DNA of 64,000 bases, taken from contig BPQB01000016.1 in assembly GCA_019973155.2 (NCBI GenBank), positions 1 through 64,000 on the forward strand. Reading direction: 5' to 3'. The translations under genes and the position numbers were made by a program. Position 1 is the stretch's first letter; every line of letters begins with the position of its first letter. The DNA is from Phanerochaete sordida. Lineage: Eukaryota; Basidiomycota; Agaricomycetes; Polyporales; Phanerochaetaceae. This document shows, piece after piece, positions 45,740-57,590 of this stretch. A model generated the notes under the pieces. The model was given only the letters and a program-made list of their open reading frames with translations. It did no database searches and was not told the origin of the DNA.

Positions 45740-46090
45740 AGGTCGGGGAGTCGCCAGCCGAGAGAGACGTCGCCCAGGTATGTCGCCCAGAGTGCTGTCG
45801 AGATGTCGCCAAGAAAGTGTCGTGTCGAGGGGCTGACCATGTTGAACAATGGTGTCGGACTCTGGATGTGGCGGAGCATGTTCAGCGACGACGAGCAGGA
45901 CAGTGGCGTTGGGGAGAGTACTTACCATTGCTAGTAATGTCTATGTGTGGTGCCGAGGTCCGGTTGAAGACGTCGAGTTTCTATGTGTCGATGTCGTCGA
46001 GGATGCCGAGGTCGCCCCAGAACGCCACCACAGAGAGTACTACGAGGAGAGCAACAAAGGAAGGAAAGCAGAGGAGGGAGAAGATGACAT
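45740..46090 (-). pseudogene. Broken right-arm copy of the small secreted-protein gene
   Basis: The minus strand repeats the 40263 gene. The start codon equivalent is changed (the VIFSLL frame lacks the ATG). A TAG at 45981-45983 replaces a Lys codon after DDIDT. The stop used in the left copy is absent here. The promoter TATA (GTATAAATCCGCC near 46186-46198) is kept. Confidence 0.6.
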
Positions 46091-46831
46091 GACATGACAC
46101 GACTACATGCACTGGGACGGGGGAAGAGACAGGGAAGATAGAGGTCGGGAGCCAAGGAGGGTGGCGGACGAGAGACGAGTCGCGGGCGGATTTATACGTG
46201 TGGTTGGTTTTCCGGATTTGGACGGTCAGCCTCGTTGGGCCAAACAACACCAACGGGGCTGGCCCGGCACGTGCTTCCGTTCGAAAGCCACGCTTCCGTG
46301 GCTCCAATTGCAGTGCTAACTATAGAGGTCGGAATGGACACAAATCGTTGATGGCGGGGCATGTTGTTCAGTGCCGCTCGTCCGCCGCTGTCCGTGTATC
46401 TCAGAGGCCACACTTCTCTCTGGGACACTGAAACTCCGGAATATATGTCAATCAGAGCCGGGCATTACTATCCAGAGGATACACACCTCAAATATTCTGT
46501 GCTGTGGCGCCACACGGCGTAGTACGCGTCCGCCGTTCCAACTTCCAGGCCTACCTGGAGAGGGAAGCCTAAGGCAGCGCCGGTGGCAAAAGCGCCGAAT
46601 ATACTGCGGAGTTTGATAGCATCTCAGAAAAAGCGACAATGTATTCGGCGTACACGCAGGCATGCAGAGGGTGATGCACCTGGGCCGGCGCTGCTCGAGG
46701 TGGGCATCACACCTTCGTGGGCGCTACTTCGGCCTCTGCGGCCCTAATATGGGGTTACAGCGGACAATCATTTTTTGACGCTATCCCGTTCTAATACCTT
46801 TGACTGCATATTCGGCAGGGTAGTGTAGTCA

Positions 46832-47285
46832 AATAAGAGAGTAGCTTGATTTTGAGACTATCATGCGACGTAATATATACATGGACCATGTTTAGAGCAG
46901 CATTATACAGCTTTGTAACCCACGAAGAATTAAAACGGGTGCCATATACAGCTACGCGTTCTTGTACCTTGAGCTAAATATCTGACTGGGCATCATACAA
47001 GAATAAGAGGGTGGCTCGATTTCCAGACTATCATGCGACGGGATTATATCCATGGACCATGTTTAGAGCAGCATTATACAGCTTTGTAACTCACGAAGAA
47101 TTAAAACGGGTGCCATATACAGCTGTACCTTTAGCTAAATATCTGACTGGGCATCATACAAGAATAAGAGGGTGGTTCGATTTCCAGACTATCATGCGAT
47201 GTGATATGTGCACCGGCCATTCTCAGAGCGGTAATATACAGATTTTTACCTCACGAGAAACCACGGTGGATGCCATATAAAGATC
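46832..47285 (+). repeat. Tandem repeat, about 161-170 bp units
   Basis: Three consecutive units begin AATAAGAG(A/G)GTRGCTCGAT or close variants, at 46832, 47002 and 47163. Each includes a 'ccagactatcatgcga' segment and a following 'agagcrg..atatacag' segment. The third unit is diverged and shorter. The repeat is AT-rich compared with its surroundings and lies just outside the right inverted-repeat arm. Confidence 0.85.
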
Positions 47286-48980
47286 AACAACGTCCCAAGT
47301 CATTTGTAGTCAGAAATGGATACCAGCAGCGGCACCATAGTCATGTATTGCTACTACCTCCCGCTCATGCTTGATGCCTGCGATGACATCCTCAGAAATG
47401 GCGATTGGGAGCTGTGACGGGCGACCTTGGCGGGCCACGGCGCCATGCTGCGGCCTGCGAGGCTCCTGGCTAATCGGATGACAGTGCGCCTACCATGGCT
47501 GCGACGGTTTACTTCAGGTCGAGGCAGTCGCGGGGTGCACTTAGACCTTGCATGCAAGCTTTATCATGAGGACCGACTCTCCGTTACCGGAGGCCTAGAG
47601 GTTGAATTATCATTGACGAGCTTGTGGACCGTTTGCTCACCTACGCATTATAATGCATTCTCACCTATGCTCAAGTTGCGTCGCAGACTAGCGCTCTGCG
47701 CACCTGTTTTCTGAGAGATGGCATATACCCTATCGCGGTCGCGCAGGCTGCGCGCGCAGTACGCGTCGAACTGACAATCAGAGGTGGCTCCGCTACCGCC
47801 TTGGAAGTGTGTATGTTGTGTTACCTGTATCCACGTCAGACTCGGCGCGCACTTCGAGCACATCCAGAGCCCATGTATTTTGGCTCTGGAGCCGTGGACA
47901 CTCGAATTGCTGGGTGCGGTACCGGTGCCCTCGGTATGACCGCTAGTCTTACTGGGTGGTCATAAAGTGCAAAGAGATCTTGTAGAGAGGTTTGTACAGC
48001 ATCCAGGAGCTCGTCAGGGGCGTAAGTATATAAACATACAATTAAAAAACAGTCACGCACCAATCTCTTCCATGAAGATGAAGCTCTCATGCTCAACTTC
48101 AAGGACAGGGACGGAGGTAGAGAGTGCAAGGTCAGGATCGGCCACGTACTTGCCCTGATTCTGCAGTACTCCCTTAGAAGTGAGCCAATCGTACGATAGA
48201 GAACGCATCTGTTTATCGCTGTGCCCCAGAGTGTTGTAGCATTGCACCAGATCTGGAGCGATACTCGCAGGCTGTCCCCCTCACCCGCGTCCGAGGTACG
48301 TCCGTAGTCGTCTTCCGTCTCGACCGTTAGAACGTCTTGTCCTTCACCGCAAAAGCTCGAGCAGAGACGTCCGCACAGGACAAACGTGTCTGCGAGAAAG
48401 TTCTTGAGCCAATTTCCATCCTTCTGGTCCTAGAGCGCTCTCTGGCGATGCGCACCTGGAAAGCGAGTCCCGAGCGCAGAGACTGCGCGAGTCATTGCGA
48501 GCTGCTGACCCTCTGCATCGCGAAGAGCGTGAGGACGTAGCCGTTCACGAATTTCGAGTCTTTCTCGACACGCCAGAGCCGCTGGATGGGCGATGGGCTG
48601 GCGGCACCAGTTCCGAGCCGCTATGTGCTCCCAAGTGTTCATGGTCCGACTCCGCAAGTTACGCTACCGAGGAGTTGCCGAGGAGTGTCCTGTCGTTATG
48701 GATGAGTTCGGATTTGAGCTCGTTAGACGCGCCTGAGTGAAGGTGAGAGGGCGTACCGGATGCTGGCTTTCACACGCGGATTTCATTCCACATGGACCGC
48801 TCAGGTTTCAAGACATTGGGTCACTTCAACTTGAGATGCTCGTGAGCATCTCTGAGATTGTGCGACCACTTGAAGAAGACCATATGAGTCTGGAATAAAA
48901 TTGGCGCATCCTCTACCCAGTACGTTTCACAAGGGAGTGTTGGGGACCTCCCAAGAACGATGCACCGCGTCCTGCACGCT
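47286..48980. other. Degenerate region, no confident gene
   Basis: Minus-strand frames such as 48053-48247 (LSYDWLTSKGVLQNQGKY) and 47836-48129 (APDELLDAVQTSLQDLFALY) look protein-like, and a 'VNGYVLTLFAMQRV' stretch at about 48540 vaguely recalls exon 2 of the MYND family. They do not join into a recognisable gene. Confidence 0.35.
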
Positions 48981-49702
48981 CACGACTCGCTCGCGCCCCA
49001 TGATGTTCTAGACGGGCACGTCGACGATGGCGTGCAGCGATGCGCGCGGTCGTGTCTCCCGAGGCTTACAGGGGCACGCGGGCACGCAGCTCGCGGTACT
49101 CGCTCGATCGGATGATCCACATCCATGTGTGCACGCGCACGCGCACCGCGTCGAGATCTTCTCTGTGTTCGAGATACCTGTCGTGCGGTCAGCACATTAC
49201 CAGTGTTGGCGGCGGGCCTGGCGCACCGCAGAAACTGGTTCACGCCGAGGGGCCCTGCGAGGCGGACCGCGGCCTGCGCGCGTGAGCGCGCGGCGGGAAC
49301 GCAATGAGCGCATAGCCATGCCTGGACGAGCACGATGCCGAGATCCTGCGCGAATTTGATGTGGAACACGCCCAAGAACGCGAAGAAGACGTCCGCCCGC
49401 TTCGCGCTGGCGGCGGGGTCGAGCGCCTGCGCACATCTGTCAGCACGCCTCGCAAAACAACGGTGAGAAGGGTTCCGCACGCCGGGCTCTGCCGCAGGTG
49501 TCCATGCGCGACCGCCTCGCGCTCGGACAGCGGTGGGCACCAGGTGCGGCACGCGGTACGCGCGCCACATGAGCGGTCTGCTCCGGGTTCGACTGCGCTG
49601 CTGCAGGAGAGGGAAGGAGAGGCGGGGAGGACGCTCGAGGAGGGACTGAGACGACAAATTTGAAGCCCCGCTGCCGCGTAACCCTGAGGGCTGAGTATTC
49701 AA
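48980..49702 (-). other. Long GC-rich open frame of unknown meaning
   Basis: A 240-codon minus-strand frame contains one hydrophobic, protein-like stretch (FFAFLGVFHIKFAQDLGIVL) within Arg/Ala-rich low-complexity sequence. Competing frames are open too. It could be part of a decayed membrane-protein gene or a GC artefact. Confidence 0.2.
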
Positions 49703-51143
49703 CGTCCACAGTGGGAGGCTTCAATGCCTGTTCGACGCCACAGGCTCTCGAAGACGCGTCGATGATCGAGGGCGCGCCATCGGGCGCGCCCCCGAACTTC
49801 CGCGCTGCGGACGGCGGGCGGGTTATCCGGCCGTTTGGCCCCTGGACTTACTGCGCAGACTGAGGTGCGCTGGAGGCGCGCGAGGCTGCGATGCCCGCGT
49901 ACACGGCGATGTCCAATGCTGCGCCCCCAGATACGACGAACAGTGAAGAAAAACAATGGTCCTCACTCATGGCATCGTTTGCAGGAGCTTGAGGAATTCG
50001 ATAGTCTGTAGTAGAGCACTAGAGTTGGAAGCTGATTAGTGTGGTCATATGGAGTCAGGAGGAGGGCATAGAGGATAGCGGAGTGTGAGGGATTCTCACC
50101 TCTTCATATTGCTCGCTACGCGCCTGCAATAGCGCATTACTCAGAACGCGGGCAGCTAGCGGCATACAGAGGACACGCTCATGGACTCTCTCTCTGGCTC
50201 GTCCAGCTCGGGCCAATTAGTGATATGCGGGGTCACGCTCAGACCATCCAGCCGCTAAAGACCAGCCGTCTCAGGCCAGGCCGAGCCGAGCCCCGATACC
50301 ACCTGAAGTGAGGGCCTTAGACGGCCCACGGCTTCTCACGCCGTCGACCCTGATGCGGAGGCTGCGGCTCAGCGAGTAGCCAGCGACATGTCACCAATTT
50401 CCTGTGAGATGATGGACGCTTGATAGAAAATGGCACTAACCGCGTATTCCAGCTGGTTGCAAGTAGTGAGTCGCGAGCAACGTGCGGCTTGCGCGAGCGA
50501 GTGAGCTCCGCAAGTCCCCTGGAACCCTTCGGACCCCGTGGACCTTTTACCGCGACCCCTGGACCCTCCAACCGACGACCGTAAAAAGACGTGCTGGATA
50601 GTCGCGCCGTCGTTGTGCACGGTCGAGCAAGCGATGCAGAGGGCCGTGCGCTTGCAAGCACATTGGACAGGGATTATCGTGTGCGTTGCATCGCTCTGGC
50701 AGCTCGTGGGGCCGCATTCAAGGCGCTGCGATTTGGCGCTATCTCCCACTTGAACACTGTCGTTAACTACAGAGCCTTTCTCGCCCATGCATAGCGTGTT
50801 CAGTCCTGCGCACCCGGATACGGGGCTCTGACACCGTCGGCAGCGGGAGTGCATGTGTCAAGATGTATATCGAAGCAAGTCCCGACCTGGATGACAGGTT
50901 TCGATGCCTTTGCCCTATCCTGTCTTACTAAGTTTTTAGAACAAATCACATCTATTTATTATCAACGCAAACGTGCATGTGATGTCGTAACAGCACCTAG
51001 AGTGCATGAACACGCCCTGAGGCTTCTGTCGGAGGACTATTGCAATGGCGGGATTGCAGCGGCAGCAATCGGGCTGTCATCGTGGATAATATCAGGTAGA
51101 GATTTGGGGTGAACGTGCGGTTCCAGCGAAGTAATTGATAGAC
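49703..51143. other. Region without recognised genes
   Basis: Only short open frames with no domain are visible (for example 50369-50854 minus, 50849-51112 plus). No repeat or RNA gene was recognised. Confidence 0.4.
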
Positions 51144-51870
51144 TTACCTGACCCGCTTGATGCAATGTCGAATTTCGTCAGCAGATGGCGAATATGTACT
51201 GTTGACATCGGACCAGCACGATACTGGACAGCCCGAGTAGTGCTTGAATTCGGGGCCAAGTACCACGCCTGTCCGCCGAACCTCGTCAAAGGCTGCAGAG
51301 GCATTTCGATCGAAGGAAATGACTCCGTCTGTGGACAGGGGGGAAAGCGTGTAGGCAACGTCGATGACTTTGGGGAGTGAATTTGGAATGAAGTAGTAAT
51401 CTGAGACATATGCGGAAATAGCAGTGTGCGCAGAGCGGAGCAGCATATAAGCGAGTTGCATACCGCCTCGGTGGACTGGAGTCGCTGCAGAAAGGTGGAA
51501 CAAGACAGAGATAGACTGTTGACTCTCGCACTCTGCACTGCGGTGTGAGATGCGACGCCAAACAAAAAAGGCGGCGAACTTGGTGAAGCCTGGAGTGAAG
51601 GTGGTGGTGTATAGGCGTACGTCGGACTTTGCATAGAAGAGTGGTAGGGCAGAGATCATCAGCAAATGTGCCAGACAGCGAGAACGACAGCATTACCGTG
51701 AGCATGCGCGTCAATGGCGAGATGAGCTCAGAGGTGTCGTCGTTCCAAATCGCGTTCACAAATACGAGAATCACGGCGCGCTGGCTCTCGTCGAGAACTA
51801 TGACTCGAGAACGATCACCATTGGCTGTGATAAGGCAGTCAATTATAGAGACCGAGATGGAGAGCGTAGC
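51144..51870 (-). other. Candidate coding region, unrecognised
   Basis: Two overlapping minus-strand frames look coding: 51774 downwards (NAIWNDDTSELISPLTRML, then a hydrophobic VMLSFSLSGTF) and 51665-51144 (FAAFFVWRRISHRS, AYVSDYYFIPNSLPKVIDV, SFDRNASAAFDEVRRTG). They could be exons of one gene joined across an intron near 51660. No domain was recognised. Confidence 0.3.
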
Positions 51871-52518
51871 AACTCACTAGTGACTCGCCGATGTTCCGGC
51901 ACCAGCACGCCTCGAAGCGGAAGTACAATCTGCGGGAGGTCGGTTTGTGCTACCATCGGAGTTCACGGTCGTCAAAGTAGCGTCGTGCAAAGATACTTAT
52001 ACCTAGACCGGTGTTGTCTCCGCAATTTTCGCAGACCACCTGGCTGGTCACATGCCTTCTCCTACCCGTTCATGTTCTTCGCGGGCCCCTTCGAAAATTT
52101 ACTGACCGGAGTTTGCGCAGTAGTGTTCCCACTACCCAGATATGGCAGCAGACCTTAGTTCCGCGAACACCAGGCAGATGCCACCGGTTGTTTGCGTGGA
52201 CGCGTAGCTGTACGGTTCCAGAACGGAGTAGAGCTTGGCATGAGCTATTGTCTCTATCGGGCATTACTACATGAATGTCGGATCCCATCCATGTGGCACA
52301 ACAGTCCGAAAGCCCACCCGCAGAAGTGAGAGATAGATAGCATGTACAGCAGACTACACAGGTTCCCGATTCAATTTCCGCACTACACGCCCGATGCGCG
52401 GAGCCCACGGACTTTGTCCCTCAGCTCCGCACGCAGTATTGGCAGGTCTTGTTCTCGCCAGTCAAATATTTCTTGCCCCTGTACAAGTGGTGTGAGCACA
52501 TAGATTGATCAGCAGATG

Positions 52519-52900
52519 CTATCGTACCGAAGGGGATCGCATGATAGTCAGAGGGTCGCTCATGAACCGGCGCGCATAGTGAATGGCGAGGAGACCGCAG
52601 TCGCAGTCATTGTCTTGCTGTGGAACCTGAGCCATGCATTGTCAGAAAGGGCCGCAGCAAGAGGTGCGCTACTTACGTTCAATTCCCACGCAGAGCAAGG
52701 CCACACAATACTAAGGCCCAAAGACTGAGCTTGCGAGGAGATGAAGTCATTCAGAAGCACGGATGGATCGAGGAGACCGCCGTTCAGACGTGAATGCACC
52801 GCGCCTTGCGGAATGACCTTGGTTTGGCGTGTTACCTTCCTTTGAAATTTCTGCGCTATGGCCTTCGGGAGCTTCGAGTCGAGGATCCATATCGCGGGGC
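52519..52900 (-). pseudogene. Ulp1-type (C48) cysteine peptidase remnant
   Basis: One exon (about 52900-52677) encodes IWILDSKLPKAIAQKF, which fits the catalytic-Asp segment of C48 peptidases, and ends SAWELN. A 50-bp intron (GTAAGT...GGCTCAG) leads in phase to VPQQDNDCDCGLLAIHYARR, with stop at 52519-52521. The QxDNxxDCG block is the catalytic-Cys motif of Ulp1/SENP proteases, which cleave SUMO and similar tags. The upstream His-containing segment (HWxLxxI) was not found, so the domain is incomplete or its first exon is unrecognised. In fungi such peptidases are often carried by DNA transposons, a possible source here. Confidence 0.5.
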
Positions 52901-52991
52901 TGAGAATTGCATGAGATATAGCCACACGGTAAGCACGAGTACACTTGATCTCACCAATCGCTGAGGGAGGTACGACCGTCTTCCCATTCAA

Positions 52992-55700
52992 CCCGCCTGG
53001 TCCACGGATGTAACATTCCTTCTACGAAGCTTGGTGCTACAGGATACACAGTCGTGCATGACCTTACCGCGCCCTGCCCCGGATTTATAGACACCAGGCA
53101 GTGAGCTGGATTAGAGACGATAATCATATAGAAGTGGTCGCAGTCACTGTACGATTACGATATCAGCAAGACTAGCTGTTGGACAAGGCACAGACGCACT
53201 GGACCGGGATGACCAAGAACCTGTACAGAAAGATGTTCACTGGACCAAGTGCATTGCACGTCCGAGAATATCGGAGCAAAGGGTCTGCACCAGAATGCCT
53301 GGATAAACAAAGATGAGACCAGTAGAGGAACATCCAAGGTAACAATGAACACCCACAAGGATTCGAAGAGGAAGGAACTTGCAAGATATGTCTGCGCCCG
53401 AAGAGCAGGGTCCAGTTCGAAGTCGTACCACATCCTGCACCACGGCTATGTCACTACTGACTCGCAACATTACTCGAGATCCCTCACCTCAAGCCGAGCT
53501 CGACCAGCGTATCATTGAGCCATAATCCTGGCTGCAAGCGATCAACGTCTTGCCACAGAACCGTCAGCTGTGCACGCTCCCCGCGTCTATACATGCAGAA
53601 CCTGAGCCGAGGCGAACATCAGAAGGTAGGCAATCGAGCAACTTGCATAAGACTTACACGTGCTGCGGCTCGTTGGGTTCCTGATGTGACATGTAGGCGT
53701 CAGAGTCAATGGCGATTGGGCGCGAGCAGTCTCCTGCTTCATCTGAATCATCATCAGGTGCGGGCTCAGCAGGACCATGTGTTCCGGCCACGCTGCCCAT
53801 GGGACAGGACGCTGTTCACAAGCTAGTGTTAGTGAAGATCTCGCTCTTCAAGCTGGCCACGTACAATGATCTTCGTCAACGAGGAGCTCCTTCGCGGTAA
53901 CACATGGGGAGGAACACAGAAGCGGAGACAATAGCATAGGAGGCGAGGGACATAGCGAAGGCGAACGTGACATAGTCAGTGGAGTAAGGGGCGAAAGGGG
54001 CGGAGACGGTGAAAGCGAGCGATCCAACGACATTGGGATATTAGGTGGAGATGTAAGCGGTTCGAAGTATAGTACAAAGGTCAGTGGCTGCTGCTTGCTG
54101 CCTGAGAACGGTGTGGTCGACTCGATTACTGACAGTAACGGGTTGGGGGGTAGATTCTCTCCACGGCTCCAGACCTGTTGCGGCTGAGCAGATGGCTGGT
54201 CGCCTTCAGAGTCATGCTGTGGGCCATGGCAGGACTTAGGCTCTTCCTGGGATAACCGTAGATGAAGCGGGATAGTTGACGTGGGACGTCTGTGACCTCT
54301 AAGCGTCTGGGAGCAGGTAAGACGTTGAAATGAAACGACCCCAGTTTACTGCGTACCTGGAGACGCTGCTGCAGCTCTTGACGAGTAACTCGCCTAACAA
54401 TGCACGGTGAGGTGTCAATGACATGGGTCGATATGGAAGAATGAGGGTCGTACCGACGACGGGGCGCAGGAGCATCGGGCACTGGCACTGGTTGCAGCGT
54501 CGAAACAGCTTCTTGCGAGGCCGCGTCATGCGCGCGTGCTGCCGAATATGTCTCCCATGAATGTAAGAAGATTGATCTCTGCGGGCGACGCACGTTCTAC
54601 GGAGGTGGAATCCGTCGTACAAAGAGATCCCTCCCCAGACTCAGGTTGCGTGGCTGCGTCGAGGGAATCTTGCCTTAAAATCGCTGGGCTCTCTTCCATG
54701 ACAACGTCCTTGGTCGGGTCCTTTGTCGCGTCCAGGCCTAAAGCTGATGACTCAGTGCACCTGACTTATGGTCATGGCATTCTCTGTTCACGTCTAGCAG
54801 GTTCATGAGCAAACTTATATGTCTACGAACACGAAACTTACACCGCGAGATTGCTTCCTGTGGGAATCCACAAATCGCTGCGCGGCTTCGCTACGAATCT
54901 GACTTTGGGGCGCCTGACTTTGGGGCGGGTCGACCGAGGGGAAGGACCTGGCAGCTTTCGCGTAAGTATTCTGAGGATTCCTTGGATAGTCTGGCTCACA
55001 TGGGTAGTCCGAATCCGACCATTTGAAGCCACTCCAGATCCTCCGCCGCGTTGGAATAAGTATCCAGGTAAGACTGGTTCTCCTCAGAGAGCAACATCTT
55101 GTCGGATTGGAATGGGATCAGGGGCAAAGTGGGCGAAGTGGGCTATCGCGTGCCAAAAACAGCGATGTAGCTGCGTGCCAAAAACAGCAGCGGGAGATGG
55201 AACCGCGAAAGCTACGGAAGATGATGTCCGGTAGCCATATAAGGATTGAAGTAGGCACGTGCTTACCACAGGACCGTCGACTGGTTTCTGAGGTCAGGAG
55301 AAGATTGCGAAGGTGGCCGGATAGCATGCGAATGAAGAGAGGAAGTGCGAGGCCCGAGAATCCCACAGCGAACCAGCTTACATAGTGCGACGGACCCTTT
55401 CCTGATTAGCGCCAAGAGGCGCATCACCCGAGTCCGCGACGTTCGGGGTCGTTCGTCAGGCTCGTCATTGCGTCAGGATATCGTTGTGAGGCGTACAAGA
55501 CCTACTGTTGCTCTAGATGGTTGGGTAGGCACCTGTGGAGCGGGCAGTGGACGCATCACGAGTCCGCCCCTCTGGGTGGGCGGGCACGGTGATGCCGTTC
55601 ACAGATTACAGTCCAGTAGGCCGACGAGTTGTATCAGGCGGAAAACGATATATTCAGCCACAGACCATAGAGCTCACAGAGGGTGTGAGAGATGGGACAG
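52992..55700 (-). other. Degenerate region with hydrophobic minus-strand exons
   Basis: Membrane-like stretches occur in minus-strand frames: ESLWVFIVTLDVPLLVSSLF at about 53350, NVVGSLAFTVSAPFAPYSTD followed by YVTFAFAMSLASYAIVSASV at about 54030-53930, and WFAVGFSGLALPLFIRML at about 55370. Splice signals do not give a consistent model, and a TAA precedes the second. Possibly a decayed membrane-protein gene or mobile element, upstream of the C48 remnant on the same strand. Small local duplications occur at about 54897-54925 (CTGACTTTGGGGCG twice) and 55148-55190 (GCGTGCCAAAAACAGC twice). Confidence 0.25.
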
Positions 55701-55893
55701 AAATTCTACTGTAGATTAAGCAGGAATAACAGGCGCCCGCGAGCCACGCCGCGAGGTGTAAAATGTCGCGTCTAGGTAGGAATAAGATAGCCGTAGCCGA
55801 GGTCGCCCGTGCGGGTCGTCAACGCAAGTGGAAGCTGACAGGGCTGGTGGAGGCGGACGCCCACCTGGCTATGTCATCGGCGGCCGAGACCCT

Positions 55894-56040
55894 GCTTCCT
55901 TAATCCCGTCGACGAGGATCTACAGCCGGATACAGAGATAGCGAAACTGCCCGAGGCTCAATACCACGCACCTCGCGTGCTGTCTCTCCGCTTGCACGGC
56001 CTACACGGCCTGACCAAGCGTAAAAACGCCCGAGTAAGTC
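55894..56040 (+). repeat. Direct repeat copy 1 (about 147 bp)
   Basis: This matches 56751-56897. The plus strand encodes FLNPVDEDLQPDTEIAKL... and LSLRLHGLHGLTKRKNAR, and copy 2 encodes FLDPVDEELKPDTEIAKL... and LSLRSHGLHGLTKRANGR. The differences leave the amino-acid sequence mostly similar. Confidence 0.8.
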
Positions 56041-56338
56041 TCTGGCCTGGTCCCCGGAAAGATCCCCCCTCGTCCCCACTTCGTCCCTCCCCATCCCTCC
56101 CCATCCCGCCCAATCTCGTCCTCCAGCAGGCCCGGTAGTTCTTGTATCGGGTGTTCGCCATCAAGGTGTCCAGTGTCTTTGACGTCGATCACCTCGCCTT
56201 CGACATCGGAGGCGTCGAATTCGGCGCCATCGAATGCCATTGCCGCGGCCGTGCCGGGGCCTTCGAGGTATGCTGACCACGCACCGAGCCTGAATCCCAA
56301 AATTGCGCCCGAATCTGCGCGTGCGGCACTGCGTGACA

Positions 56339-56560
56339 TCAGATCTTCAGATGCAGTCGGGTGATGTTACACTCAGCTGTGAAGCATCGGCCGCTGAGCA
56401 CGTCCGTGATGTCCTTACCGCGCAGCTTGCGGATCACAGCGACGTTGCCCAGCCCGAGCCCCGCGGCTACGGCGGCCCGCTCGACGCGCGCGACGAATGC
56501 TTCCCCGCTGTCTGACGTCGTCACGTGCGCGTTGAGCCCGCGCACCCAGCGCACCGATGG
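56339..56560 (-). other. Candidate coding fragment, unrecognised
   Basis: A minus-strand frame reads LNAHVTTSDSGEAFVARVER, AGLGLGNVAVIRKLRGKDIT and so on to a stop at 56339. A second frame at 56339-56150 reads FDGAEFDASDVEGEVIDVKD. Composition looks coding, but no family was recognised. Confidence 0.25.
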
Positions 56561-56750
56561 CAACGTCGGCGGTAGCACGACCTCTCGTGCGCGTCTACCT
56601 CGCGCGCGGGGCCGCAGCCGCGCTCTTGTGCGGGTCCACATCGTCTGACGTGCGCGCGGCGACCACGACACCTCGTAAGACAGGTTCGCGCGCACCGAGC
56701 GCACGGATGGCGGCGGCGGCGGCGGCGCGCCCTTCTCATGCCCGCAGCCG

Positions 56751-56897
56751 CTTCCTTGATCCCGTTGATGAGGAACTAAAGCCGGATACAGAGATAGCGA
56801 AACTGATCGAGGCTCGATACCACGCACCTCGCCTGCTCTCTCTTCGCTCGCACGGCCTACACGGCCTGACCAAGCGCGCAAACGGCCGAGTAGGTCC
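56751..56897 (+). repeat. Direct repeat copy 2 (about 147 bp)
   Basis: This is the second copy of the element at 55894-56040, in the same orientation and 857 bp downstream. It ends with an in-frame stop after GRVGP. The repeats may be duplicated exon ends or the edges of an insertion. Confidence 0.8.
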
Positions 56898-57590
56898 CTA
56901 GCACATTCTACATAGAGGCACCTCCTCGTTGCGAGTGATACGAAGATTCTCTTGAAGAAGCGAAGGATTGAGGACGAAGTAGAGCTATCAGTGCGTCAGC
57001 GCAGACGATGAAAGAAACGCACCTGACCCTGCACCTGACCCTGCACTTCTACGAGAATTCTGCGCTCATTTTGCCCGCACCGACTCGTTTCGAAGGGTAT
57101 CGGCAGCGCGCTGCGCAGGGAATTGGCAGTAGGCTTGTGCATGGGCTTCCGGTCGACTGGTCGCTGTCTGAGTACATTCAGAGCCCGCCCCCGGGATGAC
57201 GGTCTGGAATTAGGTCGGAGTTTGATTTATTACGACGCCGCGCAACACAGCGCCACTCTGACGGGCTTGCAACACGCACGCTTTGGACCAGTTCCGCTAG
57301 GTCAATGAGGCAAGTGCAGGGGCCTATGGAGGACTTCAAAGCCCTCTTACAGTCGTGGTGGCCCGTTCGTGGCCTCAGGAATATTTTCTGCACATACCTG
57401 TGGTGCGTGTTGCCTTTTGGTTGCTCCCGATGTTGGTTTTATGCCGGCATTCTTGCCGTCGCGACAATTGTTGGCGACGTTCGCCTATTTCTCCACCATT
57501 CTCATCCTCTTAACATACGCTCTACCTCGCACTATCATCATTGACACCATCCACAGCCTTCCTGCACCTCCCGTTCTCGAGACTTCAGAC

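Larger units (their letters stand above)
44960..46720 (-). repeat. Right arm of a long inverted repeat
   Basis: This is the inverted counterpart of 39680-41290. It is about 100-150 bp longer, partly because of a 75-bp internal tandem duplication (45387-45536). Its copy of the small gene is disabled. The outer edge is placed where similarity to the left arm (…GCAGCGCCGGCCCAG…) ends. Confidence 0.8.

Noticed and set aside
47011..47280. 89-codon frame across the tandem repeat
   Set aside because: The frame is created by repeat units of differing length and contains repeated peptide sequence; no start context or homologue was recognised.
46832..47285. CRISPR-like array
   Set aside because: The units are contiguous 160-170 bp tandem copies without short repeats and unique spacers, and the DNA is fungal nuclear.
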